Below are positions 34,101-44,349 of a stretch of DNA of 64,000 nt, in pieces. Under the pieces are notes generated by a model. That model ran no database searches. It was not told the origin of the DNA and saw nothing but the letters and a program-made list of their open reading frames with translations. The DNA comes from Mya arenaria (taxonomy: Eukaryota; Mollusca; Bivalvia; Myida; Myidae). A program made the translations under genes and the position numbers. The stretch is from positions 36,377,406 through 36,441,405 of the forward strand of contig NC_069136.1 of assembly GCF_026914265.1 (NCBI RefSeq), in the 5' to 3' direction. Position 1 is the stretch's first letter. Each line of letters begins with the position of its first letter.

Positions 34101-35136
34101 TACTGTTACAACAAACTATTTCAACATGCACAAAATTAAATGTTATGGGCAGAATTTATCAAGAATGAACCATTCCAATATATTCATTTGTTCCTGCAAA
34201 TTATCCATCTTCCATAAAAAAACGATGGTTTTACAGTTTAATATGTACGCATATTCGGATAAATTAATTCGGACAAAAAATATTTCAATATTTAGCCTTT
34301 ATAAGCCAACGTGAAAGTTAACTTTAGACGCAAGTAAATTCATTAACATACCTTGAAAAGCAACAAGATTTCGGTTATACGTTCGAGAGAAAAACTCACA
34401 TGACACTTCTCGCGGGAAATTTCTGCTTAGAAAAGACGAAAAATAGTTTCAAATTACCTAAAATGGCTATGAACCATTACTCTAAAAACAGCTCTGATTA
34501 CATAAGTATTTTACCGTACTAATGCGTGGTTATCATACGTATTTATCTGCAAATTAGCGATATTACACTTTTAACAGCCAGGTCAGAATTTCTGGTTCAT
34601 CTTCTACATCTCCGGTCAACTAATTTGAGGTTCACCGAATCTTCCACTCGTGTCGGAGCAGTGAACAGTTTGGACTTGGGAACACTCTATTTTTCTCGGT
34701 GTTCCTATTGCAATGCAAAGAAACATACTTCATACTGTATACTTACTCCAAAGGAACACTTATTATTTCTGTTATTGTTTTCGTTTGATGTTTAATTATT
34801 TTTCCGCGCATTCAAATGACCAGACCACAAAAAATGTTAAGATGATTGTCAAAGTATCATGTTAGCACGGACCTTTATCCGTGATGTTAGCAACCCAGAA
34901 TACCCAAATGTTCCATCCATTAATAAAAATTACCACGTAAGTTATATTGTGTATACTCTTAACTTGGAATTATAGCGGGAAAAATATACATACGAACATG
35001 TCCGAATGCCGTCACAGAATGAAATGACGTCCACAACGTTCTTGCGTTTTAATGCCATGATCAGATTAAACGCATGTTTTCCATGATTTTCTGTTTATAC
35101 ACATTTCACCAGAGCCAAATTTTAAAACATATTCAG
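34101..35136. other. Upstream region of the coiled-coil gene
   Basis: No gene seen. TTTATCC/GGATAA-type short palindromes occur, such as CACGGACCTTTATCCGTGAT near 34866. It presumably contains the promoter of the gene starting at 35137; no motif was specific enough to call. Confidence 0.35.
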
Positions 35137-37820
35137 ATGGCATTGCTGCGAAAACTTCTTGGGCGAAAGCAACATTCTTTGGACAATTCAAAAAACGTTT
35201 TGCAAAAGCATGAAGAGGAAAAGGCAGTTGTAACAAACACGATTGATAATACGCCAAATGAGATTAATGAATCCACCACAAGTGTTTCAATTCAAAGTGA
35301 AAAGAAGCAGCACAGAAGAAACGCGACACAACGTAGGCATAAAAAATTAACGACGGAATTTATTCCTTTTCTTATCAAGGATGCTGAAGTCAGCTTGGAA
35401 GGTTTTCCTCAAGAAAACCCTGACGAAGTCTCAAAAGACACATGCGAATATGATAGTGATGACGAAGACGTTACTTCTAGTAGCGAATTCGAAGAGTTCT
35501 TAGTCCGGAACAGACATAAATGGATGGAAGCAAAACTTAGACGCCTCAGGTAAGTAAACGTATAGTAACGCCGTGGTATTTATTCCAGTTTAGCGCCCCC
35601 CCCCCCCCCCCCATATGTTACAAGATATAACAAATGAAAAGTTTTCGGGGGTGTTCGAGAGGAAGCCTTCAGTTAGTATTAGAATGCGAATTCTATTACA
35701 TACGATATTGAATACATATTAGTTTTGTTCGTTTGAACTTAATTTAAGCGGCTCCACATTAAAAATTCATACGTAATCCTAGTTCAAACAGCTGAATAAG
35801 TAAATTTTGATGGTATGGCGTTTTCAATTTGATTAGGTTGGTTAAGGGAACACACGAAAACGCACACTTTTTACGCGTATTTTTAAATACAACGATTGAT
35901 TGTGGTATTATAGGTTGAAACAGTCCTCATCGACGGAACACCTCGGCCATTACCATTTACCATCGGCAGATATGGTTGCATTTTATTATTACATTTTGTA
36001 TGTTAACTCTGCATGAGTATTTAATAAGAGTTCAAAAGTCTATCACAAAGCTTGCCAAAGATGACCCGGTTGTTACGATTGTTAAAACTCGTTCCAATTC
36101 TACAGCCGTGTCATCAATCTCGAAGCTTGCTGGAGTCGTCCGAGTTTTTAGGAATGCCGTGTCATATGGAACAATCCGGATTTCTCGTGATTTCCACAAG
36201 CTTCCACATGTGCTCCTAAGGGGTTATTAGACAACTTGTTCTTCGAAAAGCTTGTCTAGTTCCCTAAATGTGTGCACGCTGAAACAATCGTTACCTCGGA
36301 TACGGCAAAGCAGTGGCCGTTTCAAGATTTCACCCGTAACTTCGATAATCTTAAATCTGTGGAAATTCAAAAATGACAATGCATAAAAAACAGTTCCTCA
36401 ACACCGTGTTCAATTTTGGGTAAAGTTCAATTCATACAAATAAATATGCAACAAAATTATAAAACTTTGGCATTAATATAATTTCTATTTACGACTAAAA
36501 TCGAATCATATCTTTATTAAAACCGCTCCAATTTGAATATATTTTACCTTTGCACATGTTTTCGTCGAGCAGACGACAGCGTGACAAGCTGAGGCGTCGT
36601 CAGGACGAAGTAATTCTCCTGGAGAAAGAGGTCAAAGAGGTCGTAACTATGGTAAACAGAACGCGCCAACAGACAAGTGCTCTTAATGAAGAGGTCATGG
36701 ATAAGAAATGTGAACTAAAATTTCTCGCCTCGCAAGGTAGTGTAATAACTTCTGTTAATAATAAGTTTTGGGGCAAAAAAAAAATCCCTCAGATTTTGAG
36801 GATAATGATTTTCAAAAATTGTCTAAAATTTGTTACAGAATATATTGAAAAAAATACTGAATTTTATATGTTTATATTTTAAAACATTAACATTTTGGCA
36901 TATATACAAGATGTTGACGTGGACATATGGGACACCAGCAGCCAACTGTATAAAACATCTTTAATGAATTGCCAACATGTTATCTTTCATTCTCATTCGT
37001 CAGAGGCTCGATCGGGATAAATCTTATCTGTGGTACGCATAGCATCATCACTCTGGTGAACGAGAATGGTTATCTTTTGGCTAGATGCAGACGTGTTTTA
37101 TATCTCAATTGTTTTTTCAAGAAACCAAACTTGTTATCCCATTTAACCGTGGTGGTCTCTGACAAACATTTAATTGCGTCCGATACTTTGTTTGTGTTTT
37201 GTGCATCCAAATCATTTAAGAAAGTCGCAGTTTTGGTCAACCAACAAGACCATGTACATTGTCAAGTTTCTCATGCAACGCGTATTCTGCGGTTAGGTAG
37301 CTACACGCCTGCAGCTCAACTGTGTTTTTTCATAAGAATATAAAAATAAATATTCTTCAACGGTCGAATAGAAACGACTTTCCTATATTGTAGTACCCGA
37401 AAACTACGAAACCGAAGTGAAGAAGAAGGAACCATGTCTGTACAAGAGATATACTGCAGCCAAGACGGTTGCAGACGCCCAAGCGATTTTAAACTCCGTC
37501 CGAGAAAAGATTGAGGCTCTGAACTATTTCGAGTTATTGGCATATAACAGGGTGCGTATTTTGCAGTGAGGTTTTTTTTTGGCATTATTTTCACCGCCTG
37601 TTCTTGAAAATTGGTAAAAAGTCGACGTGGGGAAAATACAAAATCAGACCTAAAAAGCCAATATAAAGGCAAATATACATGTTTTCACATTTGTACATGT
37701 ATGTATACATTTTGCCATGAAAGAGTTTGAGACAAGATTGTGTTTATTTTTCAAGAAATTCATTGCTTTTTATTCATTAATGTAATCTGCATTTATCAAA
37801 TTAAAAACAAAAAATCATAT

Positions 37821-37851
<31 letters not shown>

Positions 37852-39776
37852 TTTTTTTATTTATTTATTATTTTTTTTTTGGGGGGGGGGGGATGGACAG
37901 CATTTAGAAGGAAGTAAATTGCACTAACAAAATCACTGAATTGGGACACTTGACCAGCGGATCCAGGAGTCCTCCACCCATTCTAAAATCGTTTACATTT
38001 ATATAGGAGAAAAAAAGTAATAAAAAGGGCCCGAAATCACCATCTTTGACTTGAAATTGTTATAAATTAATTGTCTAGGGGGAGCACCCGAACCCGTCCT
38101 ACCAACACTCATAACCAAACAAATTTCGCTTACGAGGCGGGCGCGCAAGTCAAAAGCTACGGCGCCACTTGGTTACACCCCTCTGGCGTCAAATCCTCGA
38201 AAAGTTCCTGTAACCTTTTTTTTTAAATTTAGTCGAAATGTCGATACGCCTTTCATGTTGGAGGCGTGATATTGCGAGATACATAGGCAATCGGCACATT
38301 TGTGTTTGGCTGCGGAAATATCGCAAAACACGTGCAGAAGCATATTCTACAAGTGCTGGTATATTTCACTGTTTTATGTCAAACCATTATTCATGTTCAC
38401 TTGACACAAGTTCTATAAAAGAAAGCCACACTATTCCAAGTACTTTATGTTCACTTGACACAAGTTCCATAAAAGAAATCACACTATTCCAGGTACTTTA
38501 TGTTCAATTGACACATGTTCTATAAAAGAAAGCACACTATTTCAGGTACTCGAGCACCAACATGGCCTGAAGCGGGACAATGTCAAGAACGCGTACACGC
38601 GCGCAAGGAAGAAAAACCGTCACTTTGACCTCCTGAATGACGTCATGAAATATCCTACGTCACGTCCGAATTCGCCCAGAAAGAGGTAGGTCTGCAACGT
38701 TTCGCCGCAATCTTGCAGCCCAGGTTCAAAATCCTCACTTCGACCGTTGCAGATTTGGAATACGTGTACACCTCTGCTACATGGCTTAAATTAATTAATT
38801 ATAAAAACAGTGGATAAGGTCAAACAAACTACAGTCAAACCCCGTTGTGTCGGGGTCGTTGGGGTATCGGCAAACGCTTCGAGATAACGAACACTCAAAA
38901 TAACCGATATACAAAAATTGTCTTACTAAAGCCCAATACATTCGAAAATGTTCGCATAAACACAGAGCGAGATAACTGAGTTCTACATAACAAGAACATC
39001 GAAATAACGGAGTTCGACAGAGCGATTTTTGACTGTTTTGATAAACTGATCCCCTATTGAATATAATTGATATAAATTTACAATCAACTCATTCGACTTT
39101 CAGTCAATTAAAAAAGGGGCTCAAGTGTGGTAGAAATTCAAGTAAAACTTCGTGCTCAAGGTAATGGTACAGTAAACGACCATTCGTATGTACTTACAAA
39201 GATAAATGGTTTGATGTGATCTACATAATTATATACCCATTGACTTGGCCATTCATTTTTTATACATCGAGGGGTGAAAGCGAAAAGGTTCTATCTGCTT
39301 CTTTATTTAATGCCACTTAGAACCTTTTCGCATTCACCCCTCGACATGTAAATTGCGATTCGCCTGATAACAATCAATAACGGATGACTGCTCATTTACT
39401 GAAATACTTGTATTGGCAAATTTAAGAAATACTGCCTTCTCGTTGGACAAAATATAATGTTGATCATTAACAATATTTTGTGTTTACTTTGTGCATTTTA
39501 TACAGTTTATCCAGCAAATTCCCAGCAACGTAGTCAGAATTTATCTCATGCTATATCCTTATTAGGACTGCTCCTACGCCCGTTGAAGATGATGCCGACG
39601 AAAACAACAATGAAGAAGAAAACCAGCCACTCATTACCATGGTGACCATCGAGACGTCACCGATTACGCCATCAACACCGGAAATGATACAATCTGCACA
39701 AACCACGCCCCAAGCACTATTGCAACCAAGAACCCTGGTCGGGCAATTCCCTCTGCCTTTAGAATCCTTTATATAA
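35137..39776 (+). CDS. Unrecognised 361-residue coiled-coil protein, five exons
   Basis: Exons 35137-35549, 36573-36736, 37394-37551, 38546-38685 and 39566-39776 all have GT-AG borders and agreeing phases, ending in TAA. I do not recognise the family. Residues about 1-70 are basic and Lys/Arg-rich with scattered Glu. About 105-120 is acidic (EYDSDDEDVTSSSEFEEF). About 125-190 is a strongly charged helix likely to form a coiled coil (RRQRDKLRRRQDEVILLEKE, VVTMVNRTRQQTSALNEEVM). A second helical segment follows (TAAKTVADAQAILNSVREKI), then a basic stretch (DNVKNAYTRARKKNRHFD). The tail is acidic and Pro/Thr-rich (PVEDDADENNNEEENQ). No signal peptide or membrane segment. The start is the ATG beginning MALLRKLLG; an upstream in-frame ATG exists at 35074. 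The 3-base CAGCAG-like ambiguity at the exon 2 acceptor could add one residue. Confidence 0.7.
37564..37938. repeat. CAGTGATTT-ended miniature element, copy 2
   Basis: Relative of the element at 21931-22262, with ends CAGTGAGGTTTTTTTT and AAATCACTG and a shared interior (TTCAAGAAATTCATTG). It contains an ATTT microsatellite (about 37820-37870) and a G run (about 37881-37892). It starts only 12 bases after the splice donor of exon 3 of the coiled-coil gene. Confidence 0.7.
38394..38550 (+). repeat. 54-bp tandem repeat ending at a splice acceptor
   Basis: Three units share TGTTCACTTGACACAAGTTC, TATAAAAGAAA, CACACTATT and CAGGTACT. The last unit supplies the acceptor TATTTCAG and the first exonic bases GTACT of exon 4 (38546). 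The middle unit carries the near-identical TATTCCAGGTACT (about 38491) and the first CTATTCCAAGTACT (about 38441). Confidence 0.7.
38832..39035. repeat. Pogo/Tigger-like miniature element
   Basis: Starts CAGTCAAACCCCGTTGTGTC after TA and ends with the inverse-like GACAGAGCGATTTTTGACTG. The interior has several GAGATAAC/GAAATAACGGAGTTC motifs typical of these elements. It lies in intron 4 of the coiled-coil gene. Confidence 0.65.
39264..39349. repeat. Short hairpin in intron 4
   Basis: Arms ACATCGAGGGGTGAAAGCGA plus AAAGGTTCTA and their inverse (TAGAACCTTTTCGC, TCACCCCTCGACATGT) pair with few mismatches over 30 bp, with a loop of about 24 bases. This could be a tiny foldback element; I see no evidence for a processed RNA. 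Confidence 0.6.
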
Positions 39777-40936
39777 GCAAAACCTAAAAATCTTTTAACA
39801 ATTTCTAAAAAAAAGTTTGTTTGTATTTTAATTAAATCTTGTAGTTTTTTAAAAGCATTTTACTGTATAGTTTTTAAATCTTGTCGTATTGTGGGGTCAA
39901 CATAGGATTTTCTTAGAAGAAATCGTCGCTCTATAAAGATCTATTATTATGTTAATAAAATTATTCCCAATTTAAGTCAGCTCGAACGCATAATTTGTTT
40001 ATAATATAATAATTGGATTTTGAACAATAGAACATATATAAAAAGAACGTTTCCTAATTCTTAAGAACATCCTGGCACTTGTGACAATACCGTACATTCT
40101 TCAAAGAAAATACATATTTACTGAGGCGTTTGTATGCTTGTTGACTGGGTGCTTGTTTTGAATATTAGCAACGGGGAATATTAATTGTTTAAATAAAAAA
40201 TACAAAGGCATCTTCTAACGCATAGAATTTGCAGGTCTTAAGAAAATGTATACCAATATGTTTACCATACAATTTATTAAACAATGCATTTGCCATTTGA
40301 ATTGTTCAATAGTTGAGGCGCATGTAAAGGATTTGTAATATAATAATGAAAATATTTGTCTTCAGTTCGATAAGCTTACAATTGAGTTCAATTTAAGCTA
40401 TAAAGTTTAAAATGGAATTAATTTGTTTACCATCCAATTCAATTGTAAGATTAAAGACGTTTTATAATGGTAGCGATTTAATTTCTGGCAGACCGAATGT
40501 CCATGGCATGTTTAACTTAATCGAAAATGGATTTATCGACTTGCAAAAAAATACAATTTGCTTACTAAGACTATTTTCGGAATAACAATAAGCCGTTCTA
40601 GAAATATTCGCTGCTGCAGAGTGGACTTTGGAATCTTATATTGGCTTACAAACAAGCAAGTGTGAATTTTTTAAATACAATAAACAGGGGAACTTAAAAG
40701 CTGACTGGCAACGTATATCGGCCAATGCAGAGAAAATGGCTAATATCCGGATTACACATCGATCGCTGTTCGAGTTTTGACCTTGTCTGGAACACGACTG
40801 TTCATAAAGACTGTAAACATTTGTTTTATGTTCTACAATTATTAATTATTCAAAAAGAAGTTTATTAGCACTGCTGTGGTAATAATGTGCCTTAGTACGC
40901 TTACAGAAATTATTACAGCTATTTGAACCAAGAGAA

Positions 40937-41215
40937 GAAATCAGACGCATTCCGTCGCATAGCTAGAATTATACCACCTGACCTATTGATGATCTCTGCG
41001 CTAAAGTCAAGATTCGGCGGATTAAATTCGAAATCAGACGCATTCCGCAGTATAACTGGAATTATACCACCTTAGCGTTTGATGATCTCTGAGCAAAAGC
41101 CCAGATTCAGTGGATTAAATTCGAAATCAGTAGCATTTCGTCGCACAACTGGAAATGTACCACCTTGAATTTTGGTGATCTCTGGGCAAAAGTCCAAATT
41201 CAGCGGATTACATTC
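40937..41215 (+). repeat. 93-bp tandem triplicate upstream of the ankyrin gene
   Basis: Three units begin GAAATCAGACGCATTCC at 40937 and 41030 and GAAATCAGTAGCATTTC at 41123. Each carries ATACCACCT or GTACCACCT, TGATGATCTCTG or TGGTGATCTCTG, and TTCGGCGGATTA or a variant. It ends about 90 bases before the start codon at 41306, so it is in or near the promoter. Between 39777 and 40936 nothing else was seen. Confidence 0.7.
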
Positions 41216-41305
41216 GGCTATAAGTGGCCCGGTGTTTTTACATTGACGGATTAACGGTGTAAAACAAACATTTACCTGTTTAAAAAACGTAAATATTAAA
41301 AAAAT

Positions 41306-42328
41306 ATGGATCTTTTTACGGCTATTTCAAATGGAAAAGTGCGACATATCACTCAGTTGTTACAAGAAAGTGATGGCAGTTTAGAGGCACGTTTGTACGA
41401 CGGAAAAACGCCCTTAATTTATACAGTATGTGACGGAAATGAGGACGTTAGAACACACGTTGTGCGCATGCTCCTACGTAAAGGCGCTGACGTTAACGCT
41501 CGGGACAAAAGCGGACGTACAGCGTTAATGTACGCGACCATGGACGTTGACAAAATTGACCTTGTGCGGGTGTTATCACGTTGCAAATTGTGTGACGTCA
41601 ACGCTCAAGACAAGGACGGTAACACGGCTATTATTCATGCCGTTATGTGTGCAAATTCGTCAGCAATTAGAATTCTTGTGAATGCTACTGCAACTAAATC
41701 CTCTATGGATCTAGAACTTCGGAATAAACACGGATTGACAGCCTTGGATGCCGCAGTAAAGCTGCAAATGACGGAATGTTGCAGAATATTAGTTTGTGAA
41801 GGAGGGGCCGACAAAAAACGCGTCTCTAATCAAACCGGTCTTAAACGTCTTATGGAAGATGAAAATCTTCTAAATCGAACGAACAATCCTCATTCTAGAA
41901 ATCCATCAAGGACCGCCCTTGTAAACCGGTTATTGGCTTCTCCAATACCGGAAGACAAACAATTTGAAGGCTCGTACATGTCACGTGACACTACTCCGAA
42001 TTATGTTGACGATTTTCCGGAGCGACATACATTGCTCAATAATTTGTCTCGTTCTAATAGCCTGCACCGTTCAAACAGCAATTTGTACAAACGCAGACCG
42101 GAAGCGGGCAGTAGACAATCAATTAACTCAATAGGAAGTGATTTATTTAGCCTTTTAGACTCTCAGAAAAATCTGAAACGTGTGCTTACGCCGATATCTG
42201 GCCGACATATGAATGTTACCCCGGAAACTACCGAGGATAAATCTATGGGGCGAACGAGGCTACCAAGTATTCCGAGCGGAAGAAAACTATACCTTGTGCA
42301 ACAAAATAACAAACTTGACCATTTGTAG
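41306..42328 (+). CDS. Ankyrin-repeat protein, ANKRD34-like, intronless
   Basis: An uninterrupted frame of 340 residues. The N-terminal half has about four to five ankyrin repeats: residues 1-30 (partial), 31-63 (DGKTPLIYTVCDGNEDVRTH, RMLLRKGADVN), 69-101 (SGRTALMYATMD, LVRVLSRC), 103-138 (DGNTAIIHAVM, IRILVNAT) and 142-170 (HGLTALDAAVKLQMTECCRI). The C-terminal half is low complexity, rich in Ser, Arg and Asn (LSRSNSLHRSNSNLYKRRP), and ends with RLPSIPSGRKLYLV. A single coding exon, N-terminal ankyrins and a disordered tail fit vertebrate ANKRD34 proteins, which is an inference from layout and repeat wording, not an alignment. A possible poly(A) signal AATAAA is at about 42425. Confidence 0.75.
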   Translation: MDLFTAISNGKVRHITQLLQESDGSLEARLYDGKTPLIYTVCDGNEDVRTHVVRMLLRKGADVNARDKSGRTALMYATMDVDKIDLVRVLSRCKLCDVNAQDKDGNTAIIHAVMCANSSAIRILVNATATKSSMDLELRNKHGLTALDAAVKLQMTECCRILVCEGGADKKRVSNQTGLKRLMEDENLLNRTNNPHSRNPSRTALVNRLLASPIPEDKQFEGSYMSRDTTPNYVDDFPERHTLLNNLSRSNSLHRSNSNLYKRRPEAGSRQSINSIGSDLFSLLDSQKNLKRVLTPISGRHMNVTPETTEDKSMGRTRLPSIPSGRKLYLVQQNNKLDHL

Positions 42329-42540
42329 CGTAGCAAATCTAAGATCGATGTTATCTGAAGTCATAGTTTCGTCATAAGTGCTATTGATATTTTTTGTTCT
42401 GTTTACATGAAATATTTCATTTAAAATAAAAATAGTTTTGATCTATTACAATACGTCATAAATGCTACCTCGGAAGGCAATATTTTGCTTCAAACGAAGA
42501 CTTAAAACAAAGATTACTTTACTATTTATTCATCATATTA

Positions 42541-42849
42541 ATGCACCATTCAATTGTAACCACGGTCGCCAGTTCCGGGGTACACAGGGGATAACCGGGA
42601 AAATGGGCTGTGTTTTTACCTTCCACGTGGTCCCGCAGTGCCGGGTGAATGCGGTGGTTTTGTCTTTGCGCCAATTAAAGCGGGGAATGGGCTGTACCTA
42701 GGGTCCCTGGGTGCTGGGGCATTTGGCGGGGATAAACCATCTATTCGTCCCCGCAAGGCGGGGATTTTACTCGGGCTTGGCTGGACCGAAAGTCAAAGTC
42801 CCCGCTACTCCCCGGACCTGGGGGCCGTGGTTACAAATGAATGGTGCAT
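42541..42849. repeat. GC-rich miniature element with 27-bp inverted ends
   Basis: Left end ATGCACCATTCAATTGTAAC then CACGG; the right end is the inverse of ATGCACCATTCATTTGTAAC then CACGG. The interior is strikingly G/C-rich (CCCCGCAAGGCGGGG, GCGGGGAATGGGC) against AT-rich surroundings. Non-coding; inserted in the larger palindromic element. Confidence 0.75.
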
Positions 42850-43065
42850 AAATGAAAAATGGCGCAGTATACGCCGCTTACATAGCCCTGCCTTCAGTCT
42901 TTTACAAGATTTTGATTGAGAGTTACGTTTCTTAAAACACTTCGACAAACCTATTCACAAAACGCGCCTGATATCAAAACGTTATCTGAGAAACAAGTTT
43001 GTCGAAGTGTTTGAGAAAAGTGATCACCTAATCTTACTCCTGTTATTAAACGAAGGCGGGGCTCT

Positions 43066-43470
43066 TTAGGGAGCATAGACTGCCTATTGTTTAGGCGGCA
43101 TAGACTGCCTATTGTTTAGGCGGCATAGACTGCCTTTTGTTCAGGTGGCAAAGACTGCCTTTTGTTCAGGTGGCATAGACTGCCTATTGTTTTGGCGGCA
43201 TATACTGCCTATCGTTTAGGCGGCATAGACTGCCTATTGTTTAGGCGGCATAGACTGCCTATTGTTTAGGCGGAATAGACTGCCTTTTGTTCAGGTGGCA
43301 AAGACTGCCTTTTGTTCAGGTGGCATAGACTGCCTATTGTTCAGGTGGCAAAGACTGCCTTTTGTTCAGGTGGCATAGACTGCCTATTGTTTTGGTGACA
43401 TATACTGCCTTTTGTTTAGGTGGCATATACTGCCTTTTGTTCAGGTGGCATGGACTGCCGTTTGTTTCAT
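43066..43470 (+). repeat. 25-bp minisatellite, about 16 units
   Basis: Unit GGCATAGACTGCCTATTGTT plus TAGGC repeats every 25 bases from 43078 with small changes (CATAGACTGCC, CAAAGACTGCC, CATATACTGCC). The homologous place in the copy at 56056 has a single GCGTAGACTGCC, so this is an expansion of a subterminal motif. Confidence 0.85.
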
Positions 43471-43509
43471 TTAAAATGGTGAAGAAAAAGAAATTATCTT
43501 TGTTTTAAA

Positions 43510-43861
43510 GCTGATCTCTCACAGTTATACCATTTTTACAACTTGTTTACTTTTTTCCTTGGAAAGAGCTTTTTTGGCGTAAATAGCTTCAAACCAATGA
43601 TAAAAGATTGCTGACATAAGATCAGATTGCAGATTTTCATATCTCCGTTCGAAAATTAATGTTTTATGGCTAAAACCGTTACTAACGGTTTAAGGAAAAT
43701 GCATAAAACATCAATTTTTGAACTTAAATATAAAAATTTGCGCTCTTATTTTTGTCAGCTGTCTTGTATAATTGGTTTCCATAGATTTTCGCAAAAATTG
43801 GCTCGTTCCAAGACAAAAAAAATAAAAAGTTGTTAAAACGTTCAATCTGTGAGAGTGTAGC
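43510..43861. repeat. TTTAAA-flanked miniature element
   Basis: TTTAAA on both sides (43504-43509 and 43862-43867), with ends GCTGATCTCTCACAGTTATA and the inverse-matching TCAATCTGTGAGAGTGTAGC. Relatives are at 58673-58998 and, as a half, at 2056. The TTAA-centred duplication suggests mobilisation by a piggyBac-like enzyme (inference). Confidence 0.75.
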
Positions 43862-43935
43862 TTTAAATCATCTTTCGAAGCAAAATTTTGTCTTCCGACG
43901 TAGCGTTTGTGACGTAATTTATCACGCGGTATACA

Positions 43936-44349
43936 TGTCACGGTACCGATACCTACACATGTGGTGAGGAGGTGTGTAAGCGGTCCGGTAGCTCAGTCGG
44001 TAGAGCACTCGCCCTGATAGCGAGGGGTCCCGGGTTCGAGCCCCGGTCTGGCTGCACACTTTTCTCACCCTGTGACATTTGGCGCCCAACGAGGGACCGT
44101 GGCAGCACTGTTTGGCAGCATAATGCGCTCTCAGTGTTAATTATGTGCATTCCTTAGCACTGGTGTTCCTCAAATTCGAGGACGAATTTCCAGTTTGCGG
44201 GGAAGTATGTCACGGTACCGATACCTACACATGTGGTCAGGAGATGTGTAAGCGGTCCGGTAGCTCAGTCGGTAGAGCACTCGCCCTGATAGCGAGGGGT
44301 CCCGGGTTCGAGCCCCGGTCTGGCTGCACACTTTTCTCACCCTGTGACA
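43936..44349 (+). mobile_element. TRIM-like miniature LTR retrotransposon with a tRNA-like sequence in each LTR
   Basis: Two 142-bp LTRs (43936-44077 and 44208-44349) start TGTCACGG and end CCTGTGACA, so they carry the inverted TGTCAC/GTGACA ends. They differ at about two positions, so the insertion is recent. Directly inside the left LTR, TGGCGCCCAACGAGGGACC (44080-44098) is a primer-binding site resembling the complement of tRNA-Lys. A purine stretch GCGGGGAAG (about 44197-44205) precedes the right LTR. The internal part is only 130 bp and non-coding. TACA flanks both sides. Within each LTR about 72 bp are tRNA-like, with A box TAGCTCAGTCGG, B box GGTTCGAGCCC and paired CTCGC/GCGAG and CCGGG/CCCGG stems. 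It looks structurally whole; as a TRIM it would depend on another element's proteins. Confidence 0.85.

Larger units (their letters stand above)
42452..43916. repeat. Large palindromic miniature element, copy 1, with three nested features
   Basis: Inverted ends: TACGTCATAAATGCTACC, CGGAAGGCAATATTTTGCTTC on the left and GAAGCAAAATTTTGTCTTCC, GACGTA on the right. A compact 440-bp relative is at 56056-56497. In this copy the left arm is split by the element at 42541-42849, the right arm contains a 16-unit minisatellite (43066-43470), and another miniature element lies at 43510-43861. The central inverted pair (ACACTTCGACAAAC and GTTTGTCGAAGTGTTTGA) is intact at about 42937-43014. Confidence 0.75.

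Noticed and set aside
35919-36230. Extra exons in intron 1 of the coiled-coil gene (VETVLIDGTPRPLPF; ITKLAKDDPVVTIV and onward)
   Set aside because: The reading looks protein-like and has an upstream AG, but no donor gives a phase compatible with the next exon, while direct joining of exons 1 and 2 does. It may be a relic.
36969-37343. A 124-codon open frame in intron 2 of the coiled-coil gene
   Set aside because: No matching splice phase, no recognisable domain.
43979-44053. A functional tRNA gene
   Set aside because: It has A and B boxes, but the acceptor stem has a C-U mismatch, the anticodon loop lacks U33 in the best fold, and it occurs in identical form in both LTRs of a mobile element.
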